Positions 32,586 to 42,810 are shown, counted from the stretch's first letter. The stretch: 64,000 bases of DNA from Ridgeia piscesae (GCA_025642075.2 JAODUO010001180.1:1-64000), one strand, 5' to 3'. The notes: a model not told the origin generated them from the letters alone. Numbers and translations are program-made.

Positions 32586-35500
32586 CCAGCTCCGTCCTAC
32601 AGTTAACCTTGTTATTTCTGGTATACTGGTGACAGCGTTAATTGATTCTGGAGCGACCTGTTCATTGCTGAGACGAGACGTGTTTAACTTGGTCGTTAAC
32701 AAAACGCACCGTAGTAATCTTTTACATAAATCTCTACCACTCAGGGGTCTTGGTGGAATTTCGTTACAGGTTGATGGTCAAACACAGATTAAGGTAGCAC
32801 ATGTTAAACACCCAGTTAATGTTGTAATTTGTCGCAACATCCCACATGAAATGATTTTAGGCAATGATGCGTTGCGGTCTGGCAACGGAATAATTGATTT
32901 AAAATCAAACATTCTTACATGGTATGGTAAAATGTGGCCATTACGACAACATGCATCACCTGGATATGCAAGTGTTGGGCCGATATTCCCAAAGACAGGT
33001 AGCCCTGCGATAGACGAATTAGTCCAGGCTAATTCTGATGTATTCGCAGCCAAAGGTGAAGCGAATGGTTGTTGCAACACAGGTCAATTAAGAATCAAAA
33101 CGTCCGGTCCCCCAATTTGTCAAAAAGCATATCGAATGCCACTAACTAAACGAGCTACGGTTGACAAACTAATCTCAGAAATGTTGGAAGACGATATAAT
33201 CCGTCCGAGCAATTCGCCTTACGCCAGTCCAATTTTATTGGTACCAAAGAAGGATGGAGAGACACGTTTCTGTGTGGATTACCGTAAGCTTAATGCTGTA
33301 ACAGAAAGTTCTGCTTTTCCAATTCCGTCAATTAGTGACATTTTTGACCTGTGCGGTAACAGTGCCATCTACTCAACCTTGGATCTTAAAGCAGGATATC
33401 ATCAAATGAGAGTAGCTGAGGAGGACATACACAAGACTGCGTTTCGTTGTCATGCTGGGCAGTACGAGTTTACTAAAGTGCCGTTTGGCCTCAAAACAGC
33501 GCCAAATTTTTTCCAACGAGAAATGAATTTCATTCTATCCGATTTGATTGGTGTTTGTGTTTTTGTGTATATTGATGATATTCTTGTCTTCAGCAAGAAT
33601 GAAGAAGATCATTTAAATCACCTGCAATTAGTTTTCAATCGTCTACGAAAAGTGGGTTTGAAATTGAAACCCACAAAATGTTCATTCGGCCTCCCGGAAG
33701 TCAAATTGTTAGGCTATGTGCTTAACAGCGAAGGCATTCAAACTGACCCTGACAAAGTCGCAGCAATTGCTGATCTACCGACACCGACAACAATCAAAGA
33801 GGTACGTTCCTTGCTCGGCATGACAAATTATTATCGAACGTCATTACCAAATTATGCGACAATTGCAGAACCTCTCATTCAATTAACACGGAAATACACT
33901 ACATTTAATTGGACCAGCGAACACCAGCGTGCATTTGATGAACTTAAACGTTTATTAATATCATCGCATGTGATGGCCGCTCCTGACTTAAATCGTGATT
34001 ACAAATTGTTCACCGATGCATGTGAGTATGCTGTAGGGGGCATACTGGTACAGGATTCCTCGGATGGGGTTGAGAAAGTTATACAATACGTTTCTCACAC
34101 CTTGTCAACAACTCAACGTAAGTGGGCAACAATTGAAAAAGAAGCATATGCCGTAGTTTATTGTCTCGAAAAATTGCGACCTTACCTCTTCGGTGCTACC
34201 ACTACTGTGTACACAGACCACAAACCTCTTCTCAGTCTATTCACAAACAGCATGGCAAACACTAAAATTCAAAGATGGGGCGTGCTTCTCGCTGAATACG
34301 GAGTCAAAATTCGTTATATTTCTGGCAAACGTAACATTCGCGCTGACATTTTGTCCCGAATTAACTCCACTAAACATATCCCAGTTGATGTTGTTGACAC
34401 CGAGGAAGACTTCGATCCTCAGTCTATAAAGGAGGACAACATTATCGAAACGTTACCTTGGATACATAACGGTTTAAATTTACAGGAAATAGGTCAGGCA
34501 CAACGCTCTGAATTTCCTGATTTGTGGACCTTGGCTAACTCGGAGGAGGATGATGATTACGAAATCATTAATGGGGTATTGTATAGCCTAGTTCCCCCTA
34601 ATGTACGGGCTCCCCTGTACCCACGCTTAGTTTTACCCAAAACTTTTCGCGCCGCCGTAATTGATCGCACTCATAAGGAACTTGGCCACGTAGCGTTATG
34701 GAAATGTGTCGAAAGACTAACAGAAGTATATGTTTGGAAAGGTCTGCGCAAAGACGTACAACAACATTTAAACAAGTGTGCAACGTGTTTAGTTAACAAC
34801 CCCAAACACCAACGGTTTCCAATGGGCGAAATGCCTATCGCTCAGGCACCACTAAACTTTGTCAGTATTGACATTACTGGCCCGTTTGTCACGTCACCCA
34901 ACGGTAACAAATATCTCCTCACCATAATCGACCATTACACAGGATGGCTCGAAGCATACCCTCTGCCTGATCAGTCAAACAAAAGCGTATGGCATGCGTT
35001 CAGCACTCAGTTCATACCTCGGTTCGGCGTCCCCCTTATTCTACTGTCTGATAATGCCGGTTCATTCACAGCAACCGCTTTTGAAACTTACCTAAAACAA
35101 ATTGGTATCGAACACCGCAAAATAACACCAGTTCATCCACAGGCGAACGGGAAAGTGGAACGTTGTCATCTGTTTTTAAAAGATATTCTGACAAAAGCTG
35201 TGAATAACCAACCATCTCGTTGGGAAGAAGTATTGGGCGACGCGTTGTTAGCCTGCAGAGTGGCTGTATCTACCACTACGTCATTTAGCCCCCATTTCCT
35301 AATGACAGGCCGGCGTATGCGCCTTCCATTACAAAAAGCACTGAGCACCAAGGGTCCAAATGAATTCGGAAACAGACTAGATGAGTTATCACGGGTATTA
35401 AAAATAGCGCGAGAAATGACAGTAGAAAGTCGTGAGTATAACCGAAAACGACTACAAGAAAAGGCAAACAATAAAGTGATCACTCCCGGCGACCATGTTG

Positions 35501-36159
35501 TTGTAAAAGCAGAAGAACGCCTTACTTTCACGTCGCGTTGGGACCCCATGTTTATTGTTACGCGAGTTTCAGGCCCTGTTGTATACTTACGTCACCAACA
35601 AACAGGGAAAACAAAGGTGTTAAATCAAGAAAAAGTAAGACTGGTAAATCCTGACCAAATTTGGACTGATATAATACCCCGACCACACCGTACACGTCAC
35701 GGACGTGTCCACCAACAGACACAAATACAACGTGACATAATCCAGGTTGACAGTGACAGACGTCCGACTGTTACTCCGCCGACACGCCCCATGACACAGG
35801 GACACCGACAGAACGCCCACAAAAGGCGACGACATTCGACCGAACAGTCACGTGATAAGGGTGATACTGAAACCACGCCCCATATGACGCAGACTGAGCA
35901 AGCGGCGAATGCCGGACAGACTGATAAGGTCACACAGTCAGACAATACTGACGCTCTCAGACGATCAAGTAGACAAAGACGTTTGAGTAGACGCGCTTTA
36001 GACGCATCAAGTACACAGTATCCCTCTGACAGTGACATTGAGATAGATCCTATTATCTCACACTATCGGAAACGCAAAACACAGACGCCCGACGACGAAT
36101 ACCAGAAACGTGCAAAATGGGACCATGTCCATTTTGTATACTGCTTTACACGAGCATAA
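32500..36159 (+). CDS. pol: Pol polyprotein: protease, RT, RNase H, integrase
   Basis: Open without interruption after TGA 32497-32499; expressed by frameshift, so no start codon is expected. Positions counted from codon 32560. Aspartic protease with DSGA at 29-32 and ILGNDAL near 99. Reverse transcriptase about 190-400, with YIDD at 337-340 and a PFGLKTAP box near 308. RNase H about 480-610, with FTDA near 484 and YTDHKP near 551. Integrase zinc finger with His 705 and 710 and Cys 740 and 743, then core D771 (SIDITG), D831 (LSDNAG) and E867 (GKVER), the last two 35 residues apart as in DDE integrases. A GPY/F-like module follows, then a basic tail to 1199. All catalytic residues are present. 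It overlaps env by 43 bp. Confidence 0.95.
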   Translation: MPRTHGTVSSPASAGKRDHVLAVTDRSGNQLRPTVNLVISGILVTALIDSGATCSLLRRDVFNLVVNKTHRSNLLHKSLPLRGLGGISLQVDGQTQIKVAHVKHPVNVVICRNIPHEMILGNDALRSGNGIIDLKSNILTWYGKMWPLRQHASPGYASVGPIFPKTGSPAIDELVQANSDVFAAKGEANGCCNTGQLRIKTSGPPICQKAYRMPLTKRATVDKLISEMLEDDIIRPSNSPYASPILLVPKKDGETRFCVDYRKLNAVTESSAFPIPSISDIFDLCGNSAIYSTLDLKAGYHQMRVAEEDIHKTAFRCHAGQYEFTKVPFGLKTAPNFFQREMNFILSDLIGVCVFVYIDDILVFSKNEEDHLNHLQLVFNRLRKVGLKLKPTKCSFGLPEVKLLGYVLNSEGIQTDPDKVAAIADLPTPTTIKEVRSLLGMTNYYRTSLPNYATIAEPLIQLTRKYTTFNWTSEHQRAFDELKRLLISSHVMAAPDLNRDYKLFTDACEYAVGGILVQDSSDGVEKVIQYVSHTLSTTQRKWATIEKEAYAVVYCLEKLRPYLFGATTTVYTDHKPLLSLFTNSMANTKIQRWGVLLAEYGVKIRYISGKRNIRADILSRINSTKHIPVDVVDTEEDFDPQSIKEDNIIETLPWIHNGLNLQEIGQAQRSEFPDLWTLANSEEDDDYEIINGVLYSLVPPNVRAPLYPRLVLPKTFRAAVIDRTHKELGHVALWKCVERLTEVYVWKGLRKDVQQHLNKCATCLVNNPKHQRFPMGEMPIAQAPLNFVSIDITGPFVTSPNGNKYLLTIIDHYTGWLEAYPLPDQSNKSVWHAFSTQFIPRFGVPLILLSDNAGSFTATAFETYLKQIGIEHRKITPVHPQANGKVERCHLFLKDILTKAVNNQPSRWEEVLGDALLACRVAVSTTTSFSPHFLMTGRRMRLPLQKALSTKGPNEFGNRLDELSRVLKIAREMTVESREYNRKRLQEKANNKVITPGDHVVVKAEERLTFTSRWDPMFIVTRVSGPVVYLRHQQTGKTKVLNQEKVRLVNPDQIWTDIIPRPHRTRHGRVHQQTQIQRDIIQVDSDRRPTVTPPTRPMTQGHRQNAHKRRRHSTEQSRDKGDTETTPHMTQTEQAANAGQTDKVTQSDNTDALRRSSRQRRLSRRALDASSTQYPSDSDIEIDPIISHYRKRKTQTPDDEYQKRAKWDHVHFVYCFTRA
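32542..32548 (+). promoter_or_regulatory. Programmed -1 frameshift site GGGAAAC
   Basis: G GGA AAC is a canonical X XXY YYZ heptamer. It is in the right register for the nucleocapsid frame (codons CCG GGA AAC) and lies inside the 67-nt overlap with pol (32500-32566). A -1 slip there enters exactly the pol frame, which has no ATG near its start. No stem-loop or pseudoknot was confidently identified downstream. Confidence 0.75.
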
Positions 36160-38000
36160 GCTTGGTGATGGCGTACGATTACAACACGACAGACATCACA
36201 CTGAATGTTCCTCGGTTCCTGCCTGATGGCATTCTCGTCACAGGTGGAGAACCAACACAGAATCATGTAGCGACATGGGTAGTGTTGATTACTATAAACC
36301 CACCGACTGCAATACCGGGACTGAGACAGAAACTGAATCGATTTAAAACTGTAATAGCGAACGTCAATTTTTTCCACGGAATGGATAACGCTACAATTGA
36401 CGCTTGGACCATTCGACTGACCGATATTGAGGACGCTCTGCTACCTGCAAGGACCGAAGCTAGCCGGACCAAGCGGGGGCTTCTCAATATCGTCGGTGAA
36501 CTCAGCCGTTCACTATTTGGGACAGCGACGGAAACAGACGTGGCCGAATGTCGACGACAAATCGAAATTCTACGGACAAAAGACAGACGTGTGGTACATT
36601 CAGTGAGTCAAATGTTATCTGTTATAAATCAAACGCATTCTGCTGTTGTACAGAATAGAAAACATATCAATGTTTTGCAGTCATATGTTCAAAAAGTATC
36701 TGACGAGGTACGACATATTGCAAATTTATGGCAGAATCAGGACAAACAGTTACAAGTTATTAACGCAAAGTTGCGTATTGAGCAATGCTTAAGCGCCATG
36801 GAATCGGCGCACGCACACTGGGTACAGCAAACCGCCCGGTTTAACAGACAGAAAGCTTCGCTAGAATTGGGATTTTTAACAGAAGAGCTTCTAAGTCGAA
36901 CTGAATTAAATAAAATATTAACTTCAGCTAAAACAGCAGGTTATTATGCGCCGGACGCGCAATGGTACTACGCTAACTTACGAGTATCTTCAATCTTCCG
37001 TTCGAAAGACGAGTTGTTATTCCGTGTCAAACTCCCCCTGACAGACAATATTAAATACAATCGTTATCACATAACTACATGGCCAATTCCGCATAAATCA
37101 AAGAAATTTAACGCTCAAATTTTAGTGACAGAAGATATCGCGATACACACCTTGACAGGAGGAATGTTTCGCCCTACTTCATGCCAAGGCCGTAACCCTA
37201 TGATCTGTCGCGCTGGTGCCGTATACGACAGAAGCCGATTTAAATGTCCCAGGGGCATTCTTACAGGCGAGCCTGAATTACGTAAAACTTGCCGCGTCAA
37301 AGTTACTAAAACACACAATGCCGAAACACAAATTACCGAACTAATTCCTGGAACATTCATAATCTTGTCTGTCGGCGAGACGGTGTCTTTGTTTTGTTCC
37401 AGCCAACCGGAACGCCGTGTTGAATTACAAAGCGGAGCCTCTGCTCTCCGACTGAACAAAGGTTGTCAAATAAAAGCAAACGGGTGGAGTATCTCAAGCA
37501 TAGCACGGTTCAGCTCAACGGTAATGGTTGATTTCTCTGTTATAAAAATACCCACGATGCAACTCTTGAATTTAATCCCGCATAATACTCTCATTAAGCA
37601 TTTGTCAAGTCCAGTGTGGGATTCGTTGGGTGAAATTAACGACATACAGTTGGACGCCTTACCCACCAATGATAACGATTTTATTGCGTGGGGCTCATAT
37701 TCGGGTCATGTCTCATGGACTGTTGCCATCATTGTAATTGCGTTGGCGGCCATATTGATCTACATAATATACCTATTATATCGAAATAAATTGATCACTC
37801 CAACAACCACTCATGATCAAGCCGACAACGAAGACAGTGATAGGACACACGGACATGACGACGCCGACAGAACCGCTCCACGACAATCCGTTATATATAC
37901 CGCCCCCACTGAAATGGTTTCCTTGACAACGGACGGACAGTCGCACGAGACAGTGAGCCCCAGGACAGGTACATTCTTCCAACTACAACGTAAGAACTAA
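36117..38000 (+). CDS. env: Envelope fusion glycoprotein, baculovirus F / errantivirus type
   Basis: ATG 36117, 627 codons, -1 frame relative to pol. A hydrophobic N-terminus (PFCILLYTSISLVMAY) could serve as signal peptide. A furin-type site RTKR (117-120) is followed by GLLNIVGELSRSLFGT, the pattern of the cleaved fusion peptide in baculovirus F and Gypsy Env proteins. A long coiled-coil-like region (140-230), a Cys-rich part (355-450), a single membrane segment (about 533-555, TVAIIVIALAAILIYI) and a 70-residue cytoplasmic tail follow. Several N-x-S/T sites are visible. Family members mediate membrane fusion and spread between cells. The frame is intact. Env probably needs a spliced mRNA; a donor-like ACA|GTGAGT occurs at 31334. 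Confidence 0.9.
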   Translation: MGPCPFCILLYTSISLVMAYDYNTTDITLNVPRFLPDGILVTGGEPTQNHVATWVVLITINPPTAIPGLRQKLNRFKTVIANVNFFHGMDNATIDAWTIRLTDIEDALLPARTEASRTKRGLLNIVGELSRSLFGTATETDVAECRRQIEILRTKDRRVVHSVSQMLSVINQTHSAVVQNRKHINVLQSYVQKVSDEVRHIANLWQNQDKQLQVINAKLRIEQCLSAMESAHAHWVQQTARFNRQKASLELGFLTEELLSRTELNKILTSAKTAGYYAPDAQWYYANLRVSSIFRSKDELLFRVKLPLTDNIKYNRYHITTWPIPHKSKKFNAQILVTEDIAIHTLTGGMFRPTSCQGRNPMICRAGAVYDRSRFKCPRGILTGEPELRKTCRVKVTKTHNAETQITELIPGTFIILSVGETVSLFCSSQPERRVELQSGASALRLNKGCQIKANGWSISSIARFSSTVMVDFSVIKIPTMQLLNLIPHNTLIKHLSSPVWDSLGEINDIQLDALPTNDNDFIAWGSYSGHVSWTVAIIVIALAAILIYIIYLLYRNKLITPTTTHDQADNEDSDRTHGHDDADRTAPRQSVIYTAPTEMVSLTTDGQSHETVSPRTGTFFQLQRKN

Positions 38001-39081
38001 CAACCCGCTCACCTATTCTCAATTAATTCCCACGGTACTCCACAAATTTGGCCCCTTTGTGAAATGGTATGACGACCATTCCGTGAGGATGTTACAACTA
38101 GAGCCATATCACCTCAGAAGGAGGTTTATTGCATTGAACAAATGCCACATAAACATTAATTCGGTTCCTCCGCGAAACTAGCGGCTCGCGAAACGGCAAT
38201 AAACCCCCGTTCCATGAGGAAGTTCCCTTTCCGCTTTAATGTATAAGTCGCTTCTCCTTACACGAAGGGTAGTGCATCCATCATAAATACCACATCACCA
38301 GTAAATATAAAAATAAATTAACCCGGTTGCTCCGCGAAACTATAGCGTTTTCGTGAAACGGAAATAAAACACCCGTTCCGTGAGTTAGTTTCCCCTTACG
38401 CTTGAACATGTTTCCACTCATGTTAATAATATCATTACTCCTTTCAAAACCATGATGTCCTTTTTCTTTGGTCGGCGACCTAGTGGTTGCTAAAATAGCT
38501 TGTTGTACGCGCTTTTATAGTACTCGGCGTGTCGACTCTTGCATGTCATAACACACCATAACAATAATTATCACTTTACTTGATTTGAAGGAAGAAGGGC
38601 AATGCATAACATCTTTCTTCATTCGGTTGATCAAAAAGTGGTAATAGCTAAACATCACCTGACGCGGCTAGTGCGTGGAACTTGTCGAAGTTTCGACGCC
38701 CACCCCTTGTTGTCATACACAGTATGAACGTTGCGCAGGTTAAAATAATAAATACGTATAACATCACATTATACAAAACAAAAACAATTACCACATACAT
38801 TTTCCTTACCTGAGGAACCTCTGACCTGAGGTCCTGCATAACATCCAAGACCGTCTCTGTTCTCGTACAGACAAATCTTGTCCAATAATTAAGCATTATT
38901 CTCCTCCTTATGAAGGTACATGTCGAAATCGGGCTCGGACAGTATCTTGTGTGTACTAATGCATTGTTTCAGCGGAATTGTATCAGACAGTATCGTCTGA
39001 TAACTTGGGTTTACAATTGCTGAAGGCATATACTGCAGTGTTAGTCATTGTATGTTAGCCCAAACGGCAACACAATGCATG
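38001..39081. other. 3' untranslated region of the retroelement, GC-rich imperfect repeats
   Basis: Two related segments (38155-38240 and 38314-38410) share CTCCGCGAAACTA, GAAACGG and CCCGTTCC(A/G)TGAG; a third, more diverged, lies at 38053-38100. They could fold and act as an RNA export or packaging element. On the minus strand 38648-38896 is an 82-codon frame with a strong hydrophobic segment (see next entry). Confidence 0.6.
38648..38896 (-). CDS. Antisense small ORF with one hydrophobic segment
   Basis: 82 codons from ATG 38896. The middle reads VVIVFVLYNVMLYVFIILTC, long enough for one transmembrane helix, with basic residues on both sides (QVRKM before, TTRGGRR after). It runs opposite to the retroelement. 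No homologue is recognised, and AT-rich DNA easily makes hydrophobic frames, so coding status is doubtful. Confidence 0.2.
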   Translation of the reverse strand: MLNYWTRFVCTRTETVLDVMQDLRSEVPQVRKMYVVIVFVLYNVMLYVFIILTCATFILCMTTRGGRRNFDKFHALAASGDV

Positions 39082-39985
39082 TTAGCTTTGCTTAAAAAGT
39101 TCTGACAAAGCAGAACTTTCCAGGGTTATCAACAATTATTCGTTTGCATGTCTTTAGCTTTGCTTAAAAAGTTCTGACAAAGCAGAACTTTCCAGGGTTA
39201 TCAACAATTATTCGTTTGCATGTCTTTAGCTTTGCTTAAAAAGTTCTGACAAAGCAGAACTTTCCAGGGTTATCAACAATTATTGTTTGCATGTCTTTAG
39301 CTTTGCTTAAAAAGTTCTGACAAAGCAGAACTTCCAGGGTTATCAACAATTATTGTTTGCATGTATTTAGCTTTGCTTAAAAAGTTCTGACAAAGCAGAA
39401 CTTTACAGGGTTATCAACAATTATTAGTTTGCATGTCTTTAGCTTTGCTTAAAAAGTTCTGACAAAGCAGAACTCTCCAGGGTTATCAACAATTATTAGT
39501 TTGCATGTCTTTAGCTTTGCTTAAAAAGTTCTGACAAAGCAGAACTTTACAGGGTTATCAACAATTATTCGTTTGCATGTCTTTAGCTTTGCTTAAAAAG
39601 TTCTGACAAAGCAGAACTCTCCAGGGTTATCAACAATTATTCGTTTCTTTAGCTTTGCTTAAAAAGTTCTGACAAAGCAGAACTTTACAGGGTTATCAAC
39701 AATTATTAGTTTGCATGTATTTAGCTTTGCTTAAAAAGTTCTGACAAAGCAGAACTTTACAGGGTTATCAACAATTATTAGTTTGCATGTCTTTAGCTTT
39801 GCTTAAAAAGTTCTGACAAAGCAGAACTTTACAGGGTTATCAACAATTATTCGTTTGCATGTATTTAGCTTTGCTTAAAAAGTTCTGACAAAGCAGAACT
39901 TTACAGGGTTATCAACAATTATTAGTTTGCATGTATTTAGCTTTGCTTAAAAAGTTCTGACAAAGCAGAACTTTACAGGGTTATC
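39082..39985 (+). repeat. 72-bp hairpin minisatellite, 13 copies, inside the retroelement
   Basis: Units contain TTAGCTTTGCTTAAAAAGTT and CAGGGTTATCAACAATTATT. Each contains AAGTTCTG-acaaag-CAGAACTT, an 8-bp perfect stem with a 6-nt loop, conserved in all 13 copies while flanking bases vary (TTTCC/TTTAC/TCTCC; CGTTT/AGTTT). It lies between env and the 3' LTR. Some stems lose one T at the edge (39320 region). Confidence 0.95.
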
Positions 39986-40352
39986 GACCAATTGTTAGCC
40001 TGTATGAAAAAAATACAAAACAAAAACAAAAAGTAGATATTGTATATGATGTGTGTTTAAAAAAAAAATTATATATATATAACAATAACCATCATAAGAG
40101 TTTATACAAAGAGGACGTCAGAAGACATATACACATGGGACGATATATCTATATATATATATATATATTAGCCGGTAATAATTCTATTACGTGCATTAAT
40201 TACTATACTCGTCTACGCTTACTTCATAATTGATGTATCCGATGCGTTTCATCAGACACGAAATCAAGTGTTATTACTAAACTAGGTGGTTACTTTAATT
40301 GCATGTTTGTAAAGTTGAATAGTACCCTATTCAACTCCGGGGGAAGGACGTA
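39986..40352. other. End of the retroelement 3' region with polypurine tract
   Basis: AT-rich with an (AT) run near 40150; ends in GGGGGAAGGACGTA directly before the 3' LTR, a fitting plus-strand primer. Confidence 0.6.
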
Positions 40353-41199
40353 TGTAAAGAACCACCTCAATAAGTTTAGAACAACGTATATAATTATCCA
40401 ACTAGTGTAGAAGAAAGTGCTATTAAGTTTCTAGTATTACCAAACAGGATTCGGCAGGATGAAGGTATAAAGCTGTTGACCGCTTTAGGTAAACATTCAT
40501 CAGATTTGACCGCTTCAACAGGAAAGGCTTAGGGTGTATTGTTTACGTGGCTTGATAACTGTGTGTACACGAAAGCCGTGGCGATCACCGCCGGTCACCG
40601 AGTGTGAGAATGGAACGTAGCTTGAGGAGCTAAAACAATGGTTGTGTTTACACGAAAGGCGCCGCATTGGCACCGCCGGTCACGGAGTGTGAGGAGAGAA
40701 CGTAGCTTATACGCTAAAACAATGGTTGTGTTTACACGAAAGACGAGGCCTAAATACCGCCGGTCACTAAGTGTTTATAGGAATGCAGGAGTGTGTACAA
40801 CAATGACTGGAGTAAGATAAGCAGTGACTATAAAGACTCAGGGAAATTGAAGGAGAGGGGAGACCAGAGTCGGACGAACATGACTCTGGTTGACGATTTT
40901 GGCTTTGAAATTAATATACTAATGTGGGACAGTTGCCCATATTTTTTATCTTGGATGTATAAAATTATCGGAAATATTTCAACATGTTAAATTGTAAGAG
41001 TGTCTGAGGGACATCCTGAAGTACAGTAGGGACCCAGACCTCCGATGTAATCTTCTATACTGAGCGTGTGTGAATACTTCATCATGAATAAATTCGAGTC
41101 GAACCTGGGAAGCGTTTATTATCGATTCTTCAAATCTAACTTGTGATGGATGTGACACCCCTGCGCACGCGACCCAATACTGGGGGGGTCACGCCTACA
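40353..41199 (+). repeat. 3' LTR (847 bp)
   Basis: Matches the 5' LTR base for base except for three homopolymer length differences: one extra G near 40860, one T fewer near 40945, one extra G near 41187. No substitution was found in a full read-through. Confidence 0.95.
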
Positions 41200-41514
41200 A
41201 CATGTCTGTGTCAAATCTATCTGGGCCAGTGTTGTCCTCCATTAAATTATTTAAGTATCAGGATGCCCATATTGTACAAAGCAGCATCCCTTGTAAGTAG
41301 AAACTTGCATTATTTTGTATTTTAAAGACTCAAGGTAGGTACTTGGAATGTACTTTATAGTTTGACAAGCACAACTGGCTAAGTACAAGTACAAAAACAT
41401 AAGTAAAAATTCAAGTTAAAGCACTGAAAATGCTATTAAATGAAAGTACAAGAATTTGATCCCACATTCTGATGATGTGCAAGCGCCTAAAAATGCTATT
41501 AAGCTACAAATACC
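41200..41514. other. Right flank of the retroelement, no gene
   Basis: Starts ACATGTCTGTG. It includes a TACAAGTACAAAAAC-type A-rich stretch that resembles the left margin of R1 copy B near 10445. Confidence 0.4.
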
Positions 41515-42510
41515 TGACTCCAAGTTTCCAACGTGGTACGTACAAGAAAAGAATTAGAAAGAAGTCTTCCCTACCTGTTGTCTTCCATCGCCCCAGCCTG
41601 GTACCATCCATATGTCCACTTTGAAGCAACTCTCAATACATACTGCAGACTGTAGCCTTGTTCTGTCGATCTGCTGCTCAGGAATTCTGGGAAAGGTGGC
41701 ACTGCAGTTGCAGGCAAAATACCTGTGGCCACCACTGTGTTGATAGAAAGGCTCTTGTTCCAATGACTGCCGTGAGGGGTCACATATCCATTGTTCATAT
41801 TGTCCAACAAATTGTCATGAGGAATGATGAATATCGCAAGGATCATGAAAACAGGTCATGTTAAAGGTCACAAACTGTGGATCTGCCACGCCACCTGGTG
41901 ACTGTATTGTAATCTCCAATTGCCAGTACGTCGTGAATTTCGAGTTTTGAAACGTGAAGTCCGGAATAATGATTTGCGTTTTATCCACAAAGTAATATGC
42001 AGGCCATTGCAGGGTGGTTGGTCGTGGAACTGCAGTAACATATCTTGGAATCAAACGATGTCGCACATTGCTATTGTATGAAGTTGGCTCGATATTGTGT
42101 CCACAAGTTGAAGATGTAGGCCTCTAAAGTCCTGACTTGGTTCACTGTATGTTCCAGCAAGTCCATTGACAGTGGATAACAATTTAAGCCTTTTCTGGAT
42201 CACACATCTAATTGCACTAGAACTACGGTATGACCTAAATACACAAGAGTGCACACAAAGGTAAAACTGACTACACCATTAAAACCAGATGTTGACAATT
42301 TTTGCTGTCTTGTGCCGTTGTAAGGATTTGTCCAACCGCCAGTCCAAATTTATCTTGGCTGCTTGGAATGAGTGACATTGCATGGATTGGTGATTCTGTG
42401 GAGTTCTATCATGTTGTCCTTGTGGTGAAACGCGTTAGAATATCCAAAGTCATCCCCAGTCGTGTTGTCACAATGTCAACAATGTCACTGTTGACACATT
42501 GTGCTGAAAT
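41515..42510. repeat. Dispersed repeat family R1, copy C
   Basis: Collinear with copy B (10451-11400) and, at its right end, with copy A (6640-6990). Minus-strand frames 42051-42254, 41815-42066 and 41554-41763 share SPGGVAD, CSATF.RIP and an RSYRSS-like string with copy B. All three copies have the same orientation. Confidence 0.75.
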
Positions 42511-42731
42511 CAAACAAACAAACTTAAGGTTGATCTCAAAAGTTGGCCTACTCCCCCAAAAACAAATGGCTTTAAATAGTGTTGGTTTAAATCACGTTCA
42601 CACTGACCAATATTTCAATATGTTCTGGGACATGTAGTGTTTATGACCAAAAACTATTAAATGTCAGTGTTAATTTGCATTAATATATTTCTCTTACAAG
42701 ATGGCACCACTGTAAAACTGCTTTCCCACTG

Positions 42732-42810
<79 letters not shown>
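42732..42810. repeat. (AT)n microsatellite
   Basis: About 79 bp of AT dinucleotide with a single TATTAT interruption. Confidence 0.95.

Larger units (their letters stand above)
30401..41199 (+). mobile_element. Full-length Ty3/Gypsy retroelement with envelope gene (errantivirus-like)
   Basis: A 10.8-kb provirus: 5' LTR 30401-31246, primer-binding-site-like TGGCGAGCGCG just after it, gag, pol, env, a 2.3-kb 3' region, purine tract GGGGGAAGGA (40339-40348) and 3' LTR 40353-41199. The LTRs start TG and end CA and differ only by three single-base homopolymer length changes, which implies very recent insertion (or assembly noise on identical LTRs). Pol order PR-RT-RNaseH-IN is that of Ty3/Gypsy; env follows pol as in insect errantiviruses and retroviruses. 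No perfect target duplication is seen (CCACTA left, ACATGT right), which could mean recombination between elements. Gag contains an apparent indel; pol and env are fully open. Confidence 0.95.

Noticed and set aside
34598..35549. Minus-strand open frames over the integrase region.
   Set aside because: Shadows of the intact pol frame with no independent motif.
39082..39985. CRISPR-like array because of regular hairpin repeats.
   Set aside because: Units are contiguous without unique spacers, and the genome is eukaryotic.
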